This document shows, one piece after another, positions 13,276-21,963 of a stretch of DNA of 37,057 bases. The position numbers and the translations under genes are program-made. Location: positions 1-37,057 of IMG/VR virus record IMGVR_UViG_3300043256_000036. One strand, written 5' to 3'. Source of the DNA: a virus. The notes beneath the pieces are model-generated. The model searched no databases and was not told where the DNA came from. It saw only the letters and a list, made by a program, of their open reading frames with translations. The first letter of the stretch is position 1, and every line of letters starts with the position of its first letter.

Positions 13276-13296
13276 CCATGAGGACAGGGTTGTCTA
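13268..13296 (-). promoter_or_regulatory. Early promoter, sigma70-like
   Basis: On the minus strand, TAGACA (13296-13291) and TAACAT (13273-13268) are separated by exactly 17 bases; they match the consensus at 4/6 or better each. It precedes the 13243 start by about 25 bases and lies between the lysis and early genes, the expected place for an early promoter. Confidence 0.55.
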
Positions 13297-13392
13297 GCCG
13301 AGACTCCAGCCGGCGAACATCGGGAGTAAAAAGACCAGCACTACGCCGGGTGGAATCGCGATGGCCCAATGACGCCAGTTCCTACGGCTCAC
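13294..13392 (-). CDS. Tiny single-span membrane protein
   Basis: This 32-residue ORF starts at GTG 13392. It reads MSRRNWRHWAIAIPPGVVLV then FLLPMFAGWSLG: a basic N-terminus and one hydrophobic span. It lies just below the holin gene and could be a lysis accessory. Small size and a non-ATG start keep confidence moderate. Confidence 0.45.
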   Translation of the reverse strand: MSRRNWRHWAIAIPPGVVLVFLLPMFAGWSLG

Positions 13393-13486
13393 GATGCCTG
13401 AAAGTGTTGGTCTCACGACTCGCTTGTGTCACCGCGGCGATCAGTTGCTCTACCGCAGAGGCCAGGCGATCGATAGCGGTCGCCAA
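13382..13486 (-). CDS. Possible small helical ORF after holin
   Basis: The frame ATAIDRLASAVEQLIAAVTQ reads as an amphipathic heptad helix. The only conventional start is TTG at 13486 (34 residues). The frame stays open upstream to the holin stop, with only ATT (at 13515, in ATTAG) near the junction. Coding likelihood comes from the helix pattern only. Confidence 0.35.
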   Translation of the reverse strand: MATAIDRLASAVEQLIAAVTQASRETNTFRHREP

Positions 13487-13511
13487 ATCCAGTAGCGCGG
13501 CGATGAGCCGT

Positions 13512-13736
13512 CTAATCGATTGCCGAAGGTGAGTCGGTAGCTCCGAGCTTGACGGTAGCTATCGAGGTGAGCAGCGAGAACACTGCACCACCCAAGGCCA
13601 CACCCAGCCCGAGCTGGTAGTCCATAGTGAAGGCATCGAGCACACCGTCCCCTACCGCCCACACCATCAACGGTGCTTGTGCGGCGGATTTAACGGCCCG
13701 TTCCAAGGTCTCTCGCCAGAATCGCCAGGTGAACAT
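13512..13736 (-). CDS. Holin, r1t-like
   Basis: This 74-residue holin would form membrane lesions that release the endolysin. It opens with FTWRFWRETLERAVKSAAQA, a typical r1t-family beginning, followed by two hydrophobic helices (PLMVWAVGDGVLDAF region and LGVALGGAVFSLLTSIA) and a short tail with SPSAID. Position two genes after the amidase supports the call. ATG 13736. Confidence 0.85.
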   Translation of the reverse strand: MFTWRFWRETLERAVKSAAQAPLMVWAVGDGVLDAFTMDYQLGLGVALGGAVFSLLTSIATVKLGATDSPSAID

Positions 13737-13764
13737 ACCGATAGTCTAGGTCATCAGCCGACGA

Positions 13765-14055
13765 CTATCGCGGAGCGCCGGGCAGCTGGTGGTCGGTACG
13801 ATGGGCAACGATGTACGACTCGAGGAGTTCATGCGTTTGCCCCTGCCGGATGTAGATCTCGTTCATTGCGTCGGGTAGGTCCTTGGCTCCGTTGGGCCAC
13901 CTGTCGGTAGTCCCGATCAAGATCAGTCTCCCGACTGCCGCGGAGACCTGTTGAGTGAATCTGAGAGCACGCCACAACCGGGACGCCAGATAGAGGAGTC
14001 CAGACAGGGCCGCCGCCCAAAGGACGAGCAACCCCGGAATAGTCTCCCACCACAT
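13765..14055 (-). CDS. Membrane protein of the lysis cassette
   Basis: This 96-residue protein has one strong N-terminal hydrophobic helix (PGLLVLWAAALSGLLYLA) followed by a basic then soluble helical part. It sits between endolysin and holin, a place often held by a second holin-like or DUF2746-type protein in actinophages. Its topology (N-terminal anchor, C-terminal cytoplasmic or external domain) also allows a lysis regulator. Confidence 0.65.
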   Translation of the reverse strand: MWWETIPGLLVLWAAALSGLLYLASRLWRALRFTQQVSAAVGRLILIGTTDRWPNGAKDLPDAMNEIYIRQGQTHELLESYIVAHRTDHQLPGAPR

Positions 14056-14057
14056 GG

Positions 14058-14891
14058 TCAGCGTGGCGCCCGGATAGACGACTGGTTAATGATCGTTTTC
14101 ACATCGTCCTCGGTGAGGGTCGCTGCCGGGCTTTGTCGGGAATCGTCGTAGCGTTTCAGGAACACCATGAGCTGTTCCACGGTCACGACCTCTTTGGGAC
14201 CTGACGACCACGAGAATCGGGCTTTCGCCCAATCCCATGACGCCTGTGCCCAGCTTGATACTGTCATTTCGTCCTCCATTGTATTCAAGGTGTCTTGACG
14301 GATTTGGGGCATCGGGTTGGCGGACCCGTCCCACCGGGGATCGACTTTGCGTCTTGTCCATTCCCGGTGGCCGATCAGCCGGAAGCGAGGGTCCCAAGCC
14401 ATGTGACGGCAAATCACAGCGTTAGTGGCGATGAGAGCCATTCGTTGGGCGGGTACAATCGGATCGCCGTTGCCGAGGTGCTGGACCTCAATGTCGATGT
14501 AATACCGGTTCCCTGAAACACCAGGGTTCACCCCACCCGGTTTACCGTCGACGTAGGTGTCGGATGGTTTCGGTGCCGCCCTGTCGGCTCGGACCGCGGC
14601 CAACACCTTCTTGTCGCCGTTGCCGGAGTCGTGGGCCCATCCGGCGTTCAACACGGCGACGGTGCCGTCACCGCGAATGGTGATGTTGCAGGAGGCTTCC
14701 AGTCTCCTGTTCGACCAGTAGGGCGGGTCGGGATAGTTGGTGAGGACCGACGACCCGGCAGTGTGATGATTCAACAATCCGACGGGCATGAACTGGTCGA
14801 AGGGTCGCATGGTGCGGGTCTCCCACCCGTCATGCTCAATAACCGTCAACCCAGCGGCACGAAGTTCGTCAGCGAGCCAGTCGAGTCTCAC
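14058..14891 (-). CDS. Endolysin, N-acetylmuramoyl-L-alanine amidase
   Basis: This 277-residue amidase (Amidase_2/PGRP fold) cuts the bond between muramic acid and L-Ala. Zinc and catalytic residues are visible: NHHTAG (His 42-43), IGHREW (His about 175) and RKVDP (Asp about 184). The N-terminal 15 residues and a C-terminal helical domain after about 215 (WAQASWDWAKARFSW) flank the catalytic part; the latter may bind the wall or dimerise. I chose GTG 14891 because it overlaps the preceding TGA; TTG 14906 in the same frame is the alternative. Confidence 0.9.
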   Translation of the reverse strand: MRLDWLADELRAAGLTVIEHDGWETRTMRPFDQFMPVGLLNHHTAGSSVLTNYPDPPYWSNRRLEASCNITIRGDGTVAVLNAGWAHDSGNGDKKVLAAVRADRAAPKPSDTYVDGKPGGVNPGVSGNRYYIDIEVQHLGNGDPIVPAQRMALIATNAVICRHMAWDPRFRLIGHREWTRRKVDPRWDGSANPMPQIRQDTLNTMEDEMTVSSWAQASWDWAKARFSWSSGPKEVVTVEQLMVFLKRYDDSRQSPAATLTEDDVKTIINQSSIRAPR

Positions 14892-16138
14892 GATCCTGTA
14901 CCGCAATCGGTAAAGTTGTCACCATAGGTGGCATCGTTGGGCCAGAAGAGCTGGGTATTGGCGCCGTTGTCATTCAGTGCGTCGGTGCCGTAGTCATCGG
15001 GGTCTCCGAGATCGTTGCCCACCACGATATTGCACTCGTCGGTAGTCGCAATATTGACTCCATAGCGGGGAACCGGGCCCGAGGAGGGGAGCACCAGGGT
15101 GTTGTCGTGAATGAAATTACGCGCCGAGTCGCCGTCTACGATGATGTTATCGAAGGTGTTGGTTGCATTTCGGGACGAGGCGTAAACGGTGTTATCGGCA
15201 ACCGCTACACCTTGGCAGTCCACGAGGCTGATGCCCTGTTCGCCGCACAAGACAATGAGATTGTCCGTCACTTTAGTAAGGGTCGCACCAATGAGAGCCA
15301 CGCCGATTCCCCCGACAAAGATAGTGCAATCCGAGATCTTGAGACCGTCATTACCACCCAAGGCGCCCACACCATCGCCGCCGCCAGTGATATAGCAGCC
15401 CGAAATAGCAGCGTCGAGTGCCGATGACGCCAGCTCTATTACCGGATCTGTCGACGAGCTATCGGAGAACAGATAACAATCCTTGATCCGAACGCGATCT
15501 GTATCAATAGTAATCGCCGAACCAAAGGATGCTTCGATCCAACAAGATTCGATCACTGTATCGCCGCCACCCGAGACCACCTGAATACCATCGCCCTGGA
15601 ACGTAGTGATAAGAACGTCGGTGACTTTATCGCCGCCACCAGCCAATTTCAGAGCGACCTGAGTAGGGGTACCGTTCTCTGGGCCTTCGATCCAAAGGTC
15701 CCTAATCCGGCATTGACCATTCCCGACCACGACCTCGATCACTGGCCCGGTCCCGGTTGTGGGGTTGGTGTCATTCATATCGAAGCGCGTGGACATCCCC
15801 ACGCCCTGGAGTGTGATCTTGCCCGAATTGGGAATTTTGATCTTGTCCCAGTCTGGGTGGAATTCGCCTTCAGTGAAGAAGATCCGACCGCCGCCGAAGG
15901 GTAGAGAGTCAAGAGCGGCCTGAATCTCGACATGATCATCGGTTCCCGTACAAGTCCTGTCGGCCTTTGACTTGGAAATCTCTGTCGAGTTAGACGCTGC
16001 GAGCATGATGGTGGGCACACCGCCACCGCCGCCTACGACCACGCCGCCGCCGCCGATCTCGTCGGGATACTCAAACGCATCGATGAGCTTGTTGACCTCA
16101 TGGACAACCAGGGCCTCACCAAATACGCGGGGTCTCAC
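14888..16138 (-). CDS. Right-handed beta-helix tail protein
   Basis: This 416-residue protein has residues 1-30 as a helical adaptor, then a Gly/Val hinge around 31-47. Pectate-lyase-type repeats follow: DHVEIQAALDSLPFGGGRIF at about 85-105, GKITLQGVGMSTRF, then rungs such as VSGGGDTVIESCWIEA, RIKDCYLFSDSS and SGCYITGGGDGVG. This is the architecture of phage tailspikes that bind or cut cell-surface polysaccharide. A catalytic pair cannot be assigned. GTG 16138 overlaps the preceding stop. Confidence 0.75.
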   Translation of the reverse strand: MRPRVFGEALVVHEVNKLIDAFEYPDEIGGGGVVVGGGGGVPTIMLAASNSTEISKSKADRTCTGTDDHVEIQAALDSLPFGGGRIFFTEGEFHPDWDKIKIPNSGKITLQGVGMSTRFDMNDTNPTTGTGPVIEVVVGNGQCRIRDLWIEGPENGTPTQVALKLAGGGDKVTDVLITTFQGDGIQVVSGGGDTVIESCWIEASFGSAITIDTDRVRIKDCYLFSDSSSTDPVIELASSALDAAISGCYITGGGDGVGALGGNDGLKISDCTIFVGGIGVALIGATLTKVTDNLIVLCGEQGISLVDCQGVAVADNTVYASSRNATNTFDNIIVDGDSARNFIHDNTLVLPSSGPVPRYGVNIATTDECNIVVGNDLGDPDDYGTDALNDNGANTQLFWPNDATYGDNFTDCGTGS

Positions 16139-18117
16139 GATCCGGCCTCGGTCGCCGGGGTGAACTGGACCCCGATGATTACTTCGTGGGCGGTGGCGGT
16201 TCCGACCACATCAGTAAGACGGGCCTCGTCTTCGACTTCGGGGGGATCGTGGATAGTCAGCAGATCACCAACAAGGTAGGCCACCAGGGGCATCTCAGAG
16301 GGGTCTGTGAGGTCATAGATGTACACCACGCCTCCAGTGAGCGAGGCCAGGGAGTCCTCGAAGGCAGCATCGAAGATCGCGACCTTGCCAGGCAGGTCGC
16401 GATCGAGTCTTGACCCTTCGCTTAGACCTAGCGCAGAGGTCAGGTCGGAGTCACGGTATCGGGCGGTGATCCTGTCGGTGCCCTCTACCAGATGATCGGT
16501 TGCCGGCGGGAGCACCCGGGCGATCGAGCGGCGGATGTCCTCGGCGCCACCCTGGATCGCCGGGCTTTGTGCCGCGGTGTAGTCGGTCTTCATGGTGCCC
16601 GGGTTGTAGACCTGCCACAGCCAGGTCCCCGCCTCGGTGTCGTTGGGGACAATCCGCCACTCATAGCCCCAGGTATTCACTACCCGACCCATGACGTGAA
16701 GATAGGTCTGACGCATCCACAACTTGATCTCGATATCGTTATGGAACCACGGCTCCCCGTTCGAGTCGAGAGCGTCACTGAAGTCGATCGTCAAATACGG
16801 CGTGCCCGGATTGGCCTCATCTTCCCACACCAGTCGGGCCGGAGAATGGTCGGCGGTGGCGTCGTCGTAGATATCGCCGAGGATCTTGCCGATGGTGGCG
16901 ACTGCTTGGCCCTCTTTCAATGCCCCATCATCGACATAAAACCCCGCCGGGTTGCCAGTGGCGTCCACGTTGGCAAACCGGAATATCACCTGATCCTTGC
17001 CTTCAGGAATCAACAGATCCGGAATGGTGACCTCCGACCATTGGTTCGCCGGATACGAGGTGCCACCGAGCCCGCCGGTGTCCGACGCAATAAAGTCCTC
17101 ATCTATGCCCCGGATGATGAATCGGAACTCTGTCGCCGCTGCGGTCGGGTAGACCCAGATCGATGCCTGGTAGGTCCCGCCCTCTTTGACCGCCACCACT
17201 TGTTGGGTACCCGCGTATCGTCGTCCGATCGCGGCCGGGTCGATGAACAACGATTGGGTGCCTGAGTGGGCCTGGGCGGTGGAGATGACGAAGCTGTCGT
17301 ACTCACCAAAGATCTGAGGAACACCGCGGGAGATGGTCTGGCTTTTCGTCCAGCCGGTCGGGGTGGTAGCTCCGAACACGAGCACGGTTAAGGTCGAGGT
17401 CATCCCGGTGTCCACCACACCCAGGCTGATTACCGAGAAGATGTGTGGGGTGACGAATTCGATCACCCACGGATCGTCCTCGGTACCGGCGCCAGTCACC
17501 AGCACGTCGTCGTAAGACGTGATGTCGTCTTCCAGCCTGGTTTCAACGGTCCCGGGCGCGGCATCCCAGGCGATCGCCGCGGTGAAGTCCACCCCGTCAT
17601 CGAGAGTGAACGTATCCCCGCCAGCGCCGTCGTTCCACAACTCGAAGACCGTGGGCCGCTCGCCGTTGTTCTCAATGTCGCCGTTTTGGAGGATGTTCCG
17701 ACCGCCATAGATCCAGTCGGGGAATTGAGGCACGAAGTTAACCGAGCCGTCCCAGTCGAAAGCCTCAATCCGTGCGTCTGAAAGGATTGACTTGATGCCC
17801 TTCCCTGCCACGTCTACGTTGAGATCCGCCTTGTCGGTGGTGGGTAGGATCGACTTGGGCAACCACTCGAAGAACGGCGTTGTTGAGCCTTCGGAGAAGA
17901 GACGCACCACAGACTTAACCGAGTTGGCCGGAGTGGCCTGGTCAACCTTGAGGATCTCATCGAACCGATCGAAGGATTCAGCGATTGCCATCGACCCGTC
18001 GCCCACCAGATTCACCCCGTCATGCCAGGTCATTGACGGTGTGGGGGCCTCGTCTATCACCCGCCCGAAGGTTGCATCGCCGGGGCGGGTCCAGATCTCG
18101 GCCCAGATCTCAGGCAC
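16135..18117 (-). CDS. Tail-tip protein with internal carbohydrate-binding-like domain
   Basis: This 660-residue protein begins MPEIWAEIWTRPGDATFGRV with the pattern of a Gp37/Tal-like tail-tip protein (siphovirus minor tail) and ends with matching beta-rich sequence. The middle (about 130-400) is inserted and resembles a carbohydrate-binding module: NGDIENNGERPTVFELWND, later HSGTQSLFI and GGTYQASIWVYP. It probably contacts the host surface. GTG 18117 overlaps the distal tail stop. Confidence 0.7.
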   Translation of the reverse strand: MPEIWAEIWTRPGDATFGRVIDEAPTPSMTWHDGVNLVGDGSMAIAESFDRFDEILKVDQATPANSVKSVVRLFSEGSTTPFFEWLPKSILPTTDKADLNVDVAGKGIKSILSDARIEAFDWDGSVNFVPQFPDWIYGGRNILQNGDIENNGERPTVFELWNDGAGGDTFTLDDGVDFTAAIAWDAAPGTVETRLEDDITSYDDVLVTGAGTEDDPWVIEFVTPHIFSVISLGVVDTGMTSTLTVLVFGATTPTGWTKSQTISRGVPQIFGEYDSFVISTAQAHSGTQSLFIDPAAIGRRYAGTQQVVAVKEGGTYQASIWVYPTAAATEFRFIIRGIDEDFIASDTGGLGGTSYPANQWSEVTIPDLLIPEGKDQVIFRFANVDATGNPAGFYVDDGALKEGQAVATIGKILGDIYDDATADHSPARLVWEDEANPGTPYLTIDFSDALDSNGEPWFHNDIEIKLWMRQTYLHVMGRVVNTWGYEWRIVPNDTEAGTWLWQVYNPGTMKTDYTAAQSPAIQGGAEDIRRSIARVLPPATDHLVEGTDRITARYRDSDLTSALGLSEGSRLDRDLPGKVAIFDAAFEDSLASLTGGVVYIYDLTDPSEMPLVAYLVGDLLTIHDPPEVEDEARLTDVVGTATAHEVIIGVQFTPATEAGS

Positions 18118-18901
18118 GACTTGAACGCCAGGTGACTACCACCGAGACATCGGTGGTCACGTTGTTCGCCCCGGGCACAAACCAACCCCACTTGCGCGAG
18201 TCCCGGCGGATACGGTTGCGCGCAATAGCCGCTCCTTCGGTCACGGTCCTCGCTCCGAGGTCAACGGTCACTGGGGCGCCTGAGCCGGTGACCTCGATCG
18301 ACCACCCCAGATCGTCATGGGTAAAGGTTCCGTCGCCAGCGAAGACCAGCACCGCGTCATACACCTCGCGGTTCCCCGCGAAGGCCATCAGGTCTACGCC
18401 GTCGATGATCTGAGTGGACTCCTGGCCTCCGGCCTTCCAGTAGGAGAAGGTCGAGACCAACGGCACCCGAATGGTGCGCGAGCGTCGTGGTTGGATGATC
18501 GGGGCAGGACCGAGATTGCGGACATGGATAAAGCGCAAGCTCCCATCGGGCATGTCCAGCTCCAGATATTGCCCATCCGGGTCGGTGATCAATCCCAGGA
18601 ACACATCGGTGTTAACTACCTTCTGCTCGTAGCGGGTCGGCTCAGTCAATCCCCCGGCATCATCCAAGTCGGTGATTCGCATAGAAAGGATCGGGTAACG
18701 CTCCCTGCCTAAGAGGTCCCCCGAAATCACCCCCCCGGGACGCCCGTTGATGACCTGGACTCTTCCTGACATCCCTGCCGACCCGAGGATCTGTGACCAG
18801 TCTGCAACCGCCAGGGCGGTCGAGTTGATCGACGTCCCTCCGGTCAGTCCTGAGGCCGAGAGTGAACCACCCAAATGCAAGTCATCGCATACAGCTACCA
18901 C
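18110..18901 (-). CDS. Distal tail (Dit-like) protein
   Basis: This 263-residue protein is rich in beta strands (FSYWKAGGQESTQIID, AVLVFAGDGTFTHDDLGW), positioned between tape measure and tail-tip genes as Dit proteins are. A central segment carries ILSMRITDLDDAGGLTEPTR, and the C-terminal part is a beta sandwich-like region. GTG 18901 lies 7 bases after the tape measure stop. Confidence 0.65.
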   Translation of the reverse strand: MVAVCDDLHLGGSLSASGLTGGTSINSTALAVADWSQILGSAGMSGRVQVINGRPGGVISGDLLGRERYPILSMRITDLDDAGGLTEPTRYEQKVVNTDVFLGLITDPDGQYLELDMPDGSLRFIHVRNLGPAPIIQPRRSRTIRVPLVSTFSYWKAGGQESTQIIDGVDLMAFAGNREVYDAVLVFAGDGTFTHDDLGWSIEVTGSGAPVTVDLGARTVTEGAAIARNRIRRDSRKWGWFVPGANNVTTDVSVVVTWRSSRA

Positions 18902-18908
18902 GGAAACC

Positions 18909-21197
18909 TCATCTTATTAGTGAGCTTGCTTCTTGGGCGGCCCGGGTGGTCTCGGTGGTCGGGCTCGGGGTATTGTCGAAGAACTGGTTAACCACGACTT
19001 GACCCCCTGCTCCAGTTCCGACTGCTGGGATTACGAGGTTCTCCAACGCGGGCAGGAACCCGCCGAGGGTCAGCCCCTCCAGTTCGGCGATGATATTGAC
19101 CGGGACTCTCAAGCCGTCGGGCGGGATGAAGTCATCTATCGCGGACAGGAACGTGGTGGTGAATGTCTCGGCCTGATTTGTGGCGAACTCCTCGAGTTGG
19201 GCCTCGGCCCGGCGCGCCTCCTCGGGATTGGCTATCGCGTCTGCGAGGGCGGCGGCCGACTCAAGTCCGGCTTCAGTGAACACCTGAGCCAAATCATCGA
19301 GTCCGAGGGCGCGGAGTATTACAATATCGGTAACGAAGGCTTCGCGGGCCTCCAGTTCTTCGGTGAGGTTATCCAGGAAATCGGTGAAGTCCTCAACGAT
19401 CTTGTTCTCTTCGTCACGCAAGGCGGCGGCGGCACCATCGAGAGCGTCGGGAAGTCGATCGAATTGGGTTTCGAGATCGGCAATGATCCCGTCTATATCG
19501 GCATCGCGAATCTTGCTGCCAGCCCGGGCGAATTCTTCAAGCTCGCCCGCAGTATCAGAGGCAGTAGCACCGACGGCTTGCATCGACAGATTCAACTCGT
19601 CTAGTGGCGGGGCAAACCCTCGCACACCCCCGAAGAGCCGGCGCATCGCCTCGTCGAGCACTGCTACCTGATCGGCAGTGAAAGCGAAATCGCCACCTCT
19701 GGTACTCAGAATCCCGAAGATTCTCGCCGCCTCCGGTCCATCGACCCCGGCGATCCTAAAGAGGCGTTCCACGGTCGAAGCGAATTGATCGATGTCTAGA
19801 TCGAGAAATTGCAGTGACTCGATGGACTCAACCAGCGCCCGAATCGGATCATCAATCTCTGCAAGATCAGCAATCAATGTGTTCTTGATCTTGCGCACAC
19901 TGAGGTTGGTGAAGGTCTGATCGAAATCCTCCATAGCCTCGGTCCAGGAGTCGAAGGCCTTATCGACTCTGAGCTCGGTTAGATCCTCAAGCCCGGCGAA
20001 CGTGCCGCCGATGAACCCACCGAAACCACTAATCACATCGGAGGTAGCCCCGATGGCTGTCGCAAGGTCCCTCATGAAGTCGATAAATCCCTCCCCATCT
20101 TCAACCGCGTCGGCGAAGCCAGTCGCCAGGTCAGAGAGGATCGGGATCATATCTTCGAGCAACTCCAGCGCCGCCGGGGCCGCGGCAAGGATCGCCTCGA
20201 ACGCCGGGACCAGGGCCTCGCCTACCGCGGCTTTGAAGTTCTCAAGCTCTGCGTTGAGTGTGCGCTGTGTGTTTGCTAACCCTTCGGAGGTGCGAGAAAA
20301 GTCCCCCTGCGCGGTGGCAGTCTGCTCGAGGATGAGCGCGTAGCGGGCCTGTACCTTGGCCGCCTCGGTAATGACACCATTGACATCGACAAGCCCCAGC
20401 TCCATAGCCTTGGCATTGGTGGTGGCCGCGGTGAGGTTGACCCCCAAGGCACGGAGTGGTTCGGCCTCCCCGACCAGACCAGCGCGCAACTTGTCCAGCG
20501 CATCGGTGACTTCGATGTTATTGAACGAGGCAAGGTCGGCCCCGAGTTGGACGATCTCGGGAGCCAAGTCGGCGGCGGCTTGCTGGGAGAGTCCGAGAGC
20601 AACGAAGAGGTTGCCGAAGGTACCGGTGAACTCCAGGGCGGCCGAGTTGGCGAGACCTAAGGCTTGCGGAGCGGTGGTGGAAAACCGCTGGATATCATCG
20701 AAGAATGACCCGAAGACGACTTGGGCCTTGGAGGTGGATTCTTCGAGGTCCGACGCTGAGTCGATGGCATCACCAAAGAATCCGATTAGTCCACGTAGCG
20801 CCGCAATCCCACCGAGCGCGGCGCCGAACGCCAGGACACCTCTGGTCAGTCCGCTGAATGCGCCCTTGCCCTTCTTCCCGGCCCGCTCCAGGTCATCGCC
20901 GGTTGCCTTGGCCTGACGTTCTACCTTTCGTAGTTCGTCGTCGGTCTTGTCAACCTCACGGCGCAACTCCTCGAACTCATCCTCAGCCCGGGCAACGCCG
21001 TCCACGTCAACGTCGATATCAATGTCATCGGCGTCGGCTGCTCGGATGTCGCGGCGCAATTGGTCGAGTGCCTGATCGGTCTCTACGTCTACCGGGATGA
21101 CAATCGGCTGAATCAGCGCGTCTAGCTGACGCTCCAGGTCATCGAGTTGGGATAGAGCCTGGGACAAGTCGAAAACCAGCTCTTCACGGATTGCCAT
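18909..21197 (-). CDS. Tape measure protein
   Basis: This 762-residue tail length-determining protein spans the tail tube lumen. The N-terminal 20-115 are a coiled coil rich in Asp/Glu/Leu, a Gly/Ala hydrophobic segment follows (FGAALGGIAALRGLIGFF at about 125-142), then long Leu/Ala helices with Asp/Glu, and a C-terminal QVVVNQFFDNTPSP. At roughly 1.5 angstrom per residue the tail would be about 110 nm; this is a rule of thumb, not a measurement. Confidence 0.9.
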   Translation of the reverse strand: MAIREELVFDLSQALSQLDDLERQLDALIQPIVIPVDVETDQALDQLRRDIRAADADDIDIDVDVDGVARAEDEFEELRREVDKTDDELRKVERQAKATGDDLERAGKKGKGAFSGLTRGVLAFGAALGGIAALRGLIGFFGDAIDSASDLEESTSKAQVVFGSFFDDIQRFSTTAPQALGLANSAALEFTGTFGNLFVALGLSQQAAADLAPEIVQLGADLASFNNIEVTDALDKLRAGLVGEAEPLRALGVNLTAATTNAKAMELGLVDVNGVITEAAKVQARYALILEQTATAQGDFSRTSEGLANTQRTLNAELENFKAAVGEALVPAFEAILAAAPAALELLEDMIPILSDLATGFADAVEDGEGFIDFMRDLATAIGATSDVISGFGGFIGGTFAGLEDLTELRVDKAFDSWTEAMEDFDQTFTNLSVRKIKNTLIADLAEIDDPIRALVESIESLQFLDLDIDQFASTVERLFRIAGVDGPEAARIFGILSTRGGDFAFTADQVAVLDEAMRRLFGGVRGFAPPLDELNLSMQAVGATASDTAGELEEFARAGSKIRDADIDGIIADLETQFDRLPDALDGAAAALRDEENKIVEDFTDFLDNLTEELEAREAFVTDIVILRALGLDDLAQVFTEAGLESAAALADAIANPEEARRAEAQLEEFATNQAETFTTTFLSAIDDFIPPDGLRVPVNIIAELEGLTLGGFLPALENLVIPAVGTGAGGQVVVNQFFDNTPSPTTETTRAAQEASSLIR

Positions 21198-21208
21198 AGT
21201 GCCTCAGA

Positions 21209-21963
21209 TTAGCCAGGGACTATCCCCATCTGGCTCATCACCATGTCGGTGATGTCAGTCTCTTCGACAGGCTTGTCTTCGCCACGTCCCTCATCCCGTA
21301 TTGCCGCCGCCCGGTCCTTCAGTGAGTCACGCTCGCGTGCCCACAGCTCAGGGTCGATCCCTTCGGTACGGTCTTCGTCTGTTCCGAGGAGGGCGCCGAG
21401 TTGCCACAGCTCCATCTCGTCGGCAACCGGGGGGCTGATCCCGACTCTCAACAGCACCCGGTATAGGTCGGCGTCGGCGCTCCATCCGATCCCGTCAAGT
21501 TTGGACGGTGGACGGTTCTCGATTGACAGACGGTCCTCGAGGGTTAGTTCGTCCCCTTGGCGCCAGGGGCTAAAGGGACGGTGCGCCAGTGCTCGATGAT
21601 CTTGGTGGGGATGGTCTGGTCGGCGGCGAGCCAGGCAGGCCAGTCGTCGTGGTCCTCGGGTAAGGGGTCGCCGAGGTCCTCGAATACCGCCTTAAGCCAG
21701 GGTACCGAGGTGAGCAAGAATGAGTTGCGGGATATCTCGGTGATCTCGCCAGCCAACTTCTCAAACGCCGGACCGCCCTCCTTGAGACCCTCCAGTTTGT
21801 CCTGCATCGCCTTGAACGTGTCCATTGCGTTCGCACTTAGAGAGCGGATCTGGTCGCGGTGATGGCGGAACTGGCGCAGCTTGGGACGGCGTAGCACGCG
21901 CTCCTTGTCGTCAAGGGTGATGGTGACGGTGCCCATCGGGTCAAAGGTTATGCCCTCGCTCAT
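21209..21963 (-). CDS. Tail assembly chaperone, frameshifted G-T fusion
   Basis: The -1 product is read from ATG 21963 through the slip site CCCTTTA (21577-21571) into the second frame, ending at 21209. It has 251 residues: 131 shared with the short form, then SPWRQGDELTLEDRLSIENR and on through the 82-residue second frame. There is no ATG for the second frame near its beginning; the GTG at 21457 is internal. The gene order G, T, tape measure is standard for siphoviruses, and the fusion product guides the tape measure in tail assembly. Confidence 0.85.
21544..21963 (-). CDS. Tail assembly chaperone, short form (G)
   Basis: This 139-residue protein ends at TAA 21544. It is a helical acidic protein, with MGTVTITLDDKERVLRRPKL and PWLKAVFEDLGDPLPEDHDD. 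The unshifted product would be the more abundant one. ATG 21963 overlaps the previous stop, and the long tail gene cluster continues directly. Confidence 0.85.
   Translation of the reverse strand: MSEGITFDPMGTVTITLDDKERVLRRPKLRQFRHHRDQIRSLSANAMDTFKAMQDKLEGLKEGGPAFEKLAGEITEISRNSFLLTSVPWLKAVFEDLGDPLPEDHDDWPAWLAADQTIPTKIIEHWRTVPLAPGAKGTN
21571..21577 (-). promoter_or_regulatory. -1 ribosomal frameshift site CCCTTTA
   Basis: C CCT TTA fits the XXXYYYZ rule in frame with the G reading frame (GTC CCT TTA). Shifting by -1 gives CCC TTT and opens the second frame without stops to 21209. No stimulatory hairpin was verified downstream, though the sequence GGCGCCAAGG follows closely. Confidence 0.85.

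Noticed and set aside
13450-13662. 70-codon minus-strand frame across the holin
   Set aside because: It overlaps most of the holin in another frame, and its translation (Cys/Arg/Ser-rich) has no holin or helix pattern.
16492-17265. 257-codon plus-strand frame
   Set aside because: It lies opposite the tail-tip gene, with Arg/Pro/His-rich translation typical of a shadow in G+C-rich coding DNA.
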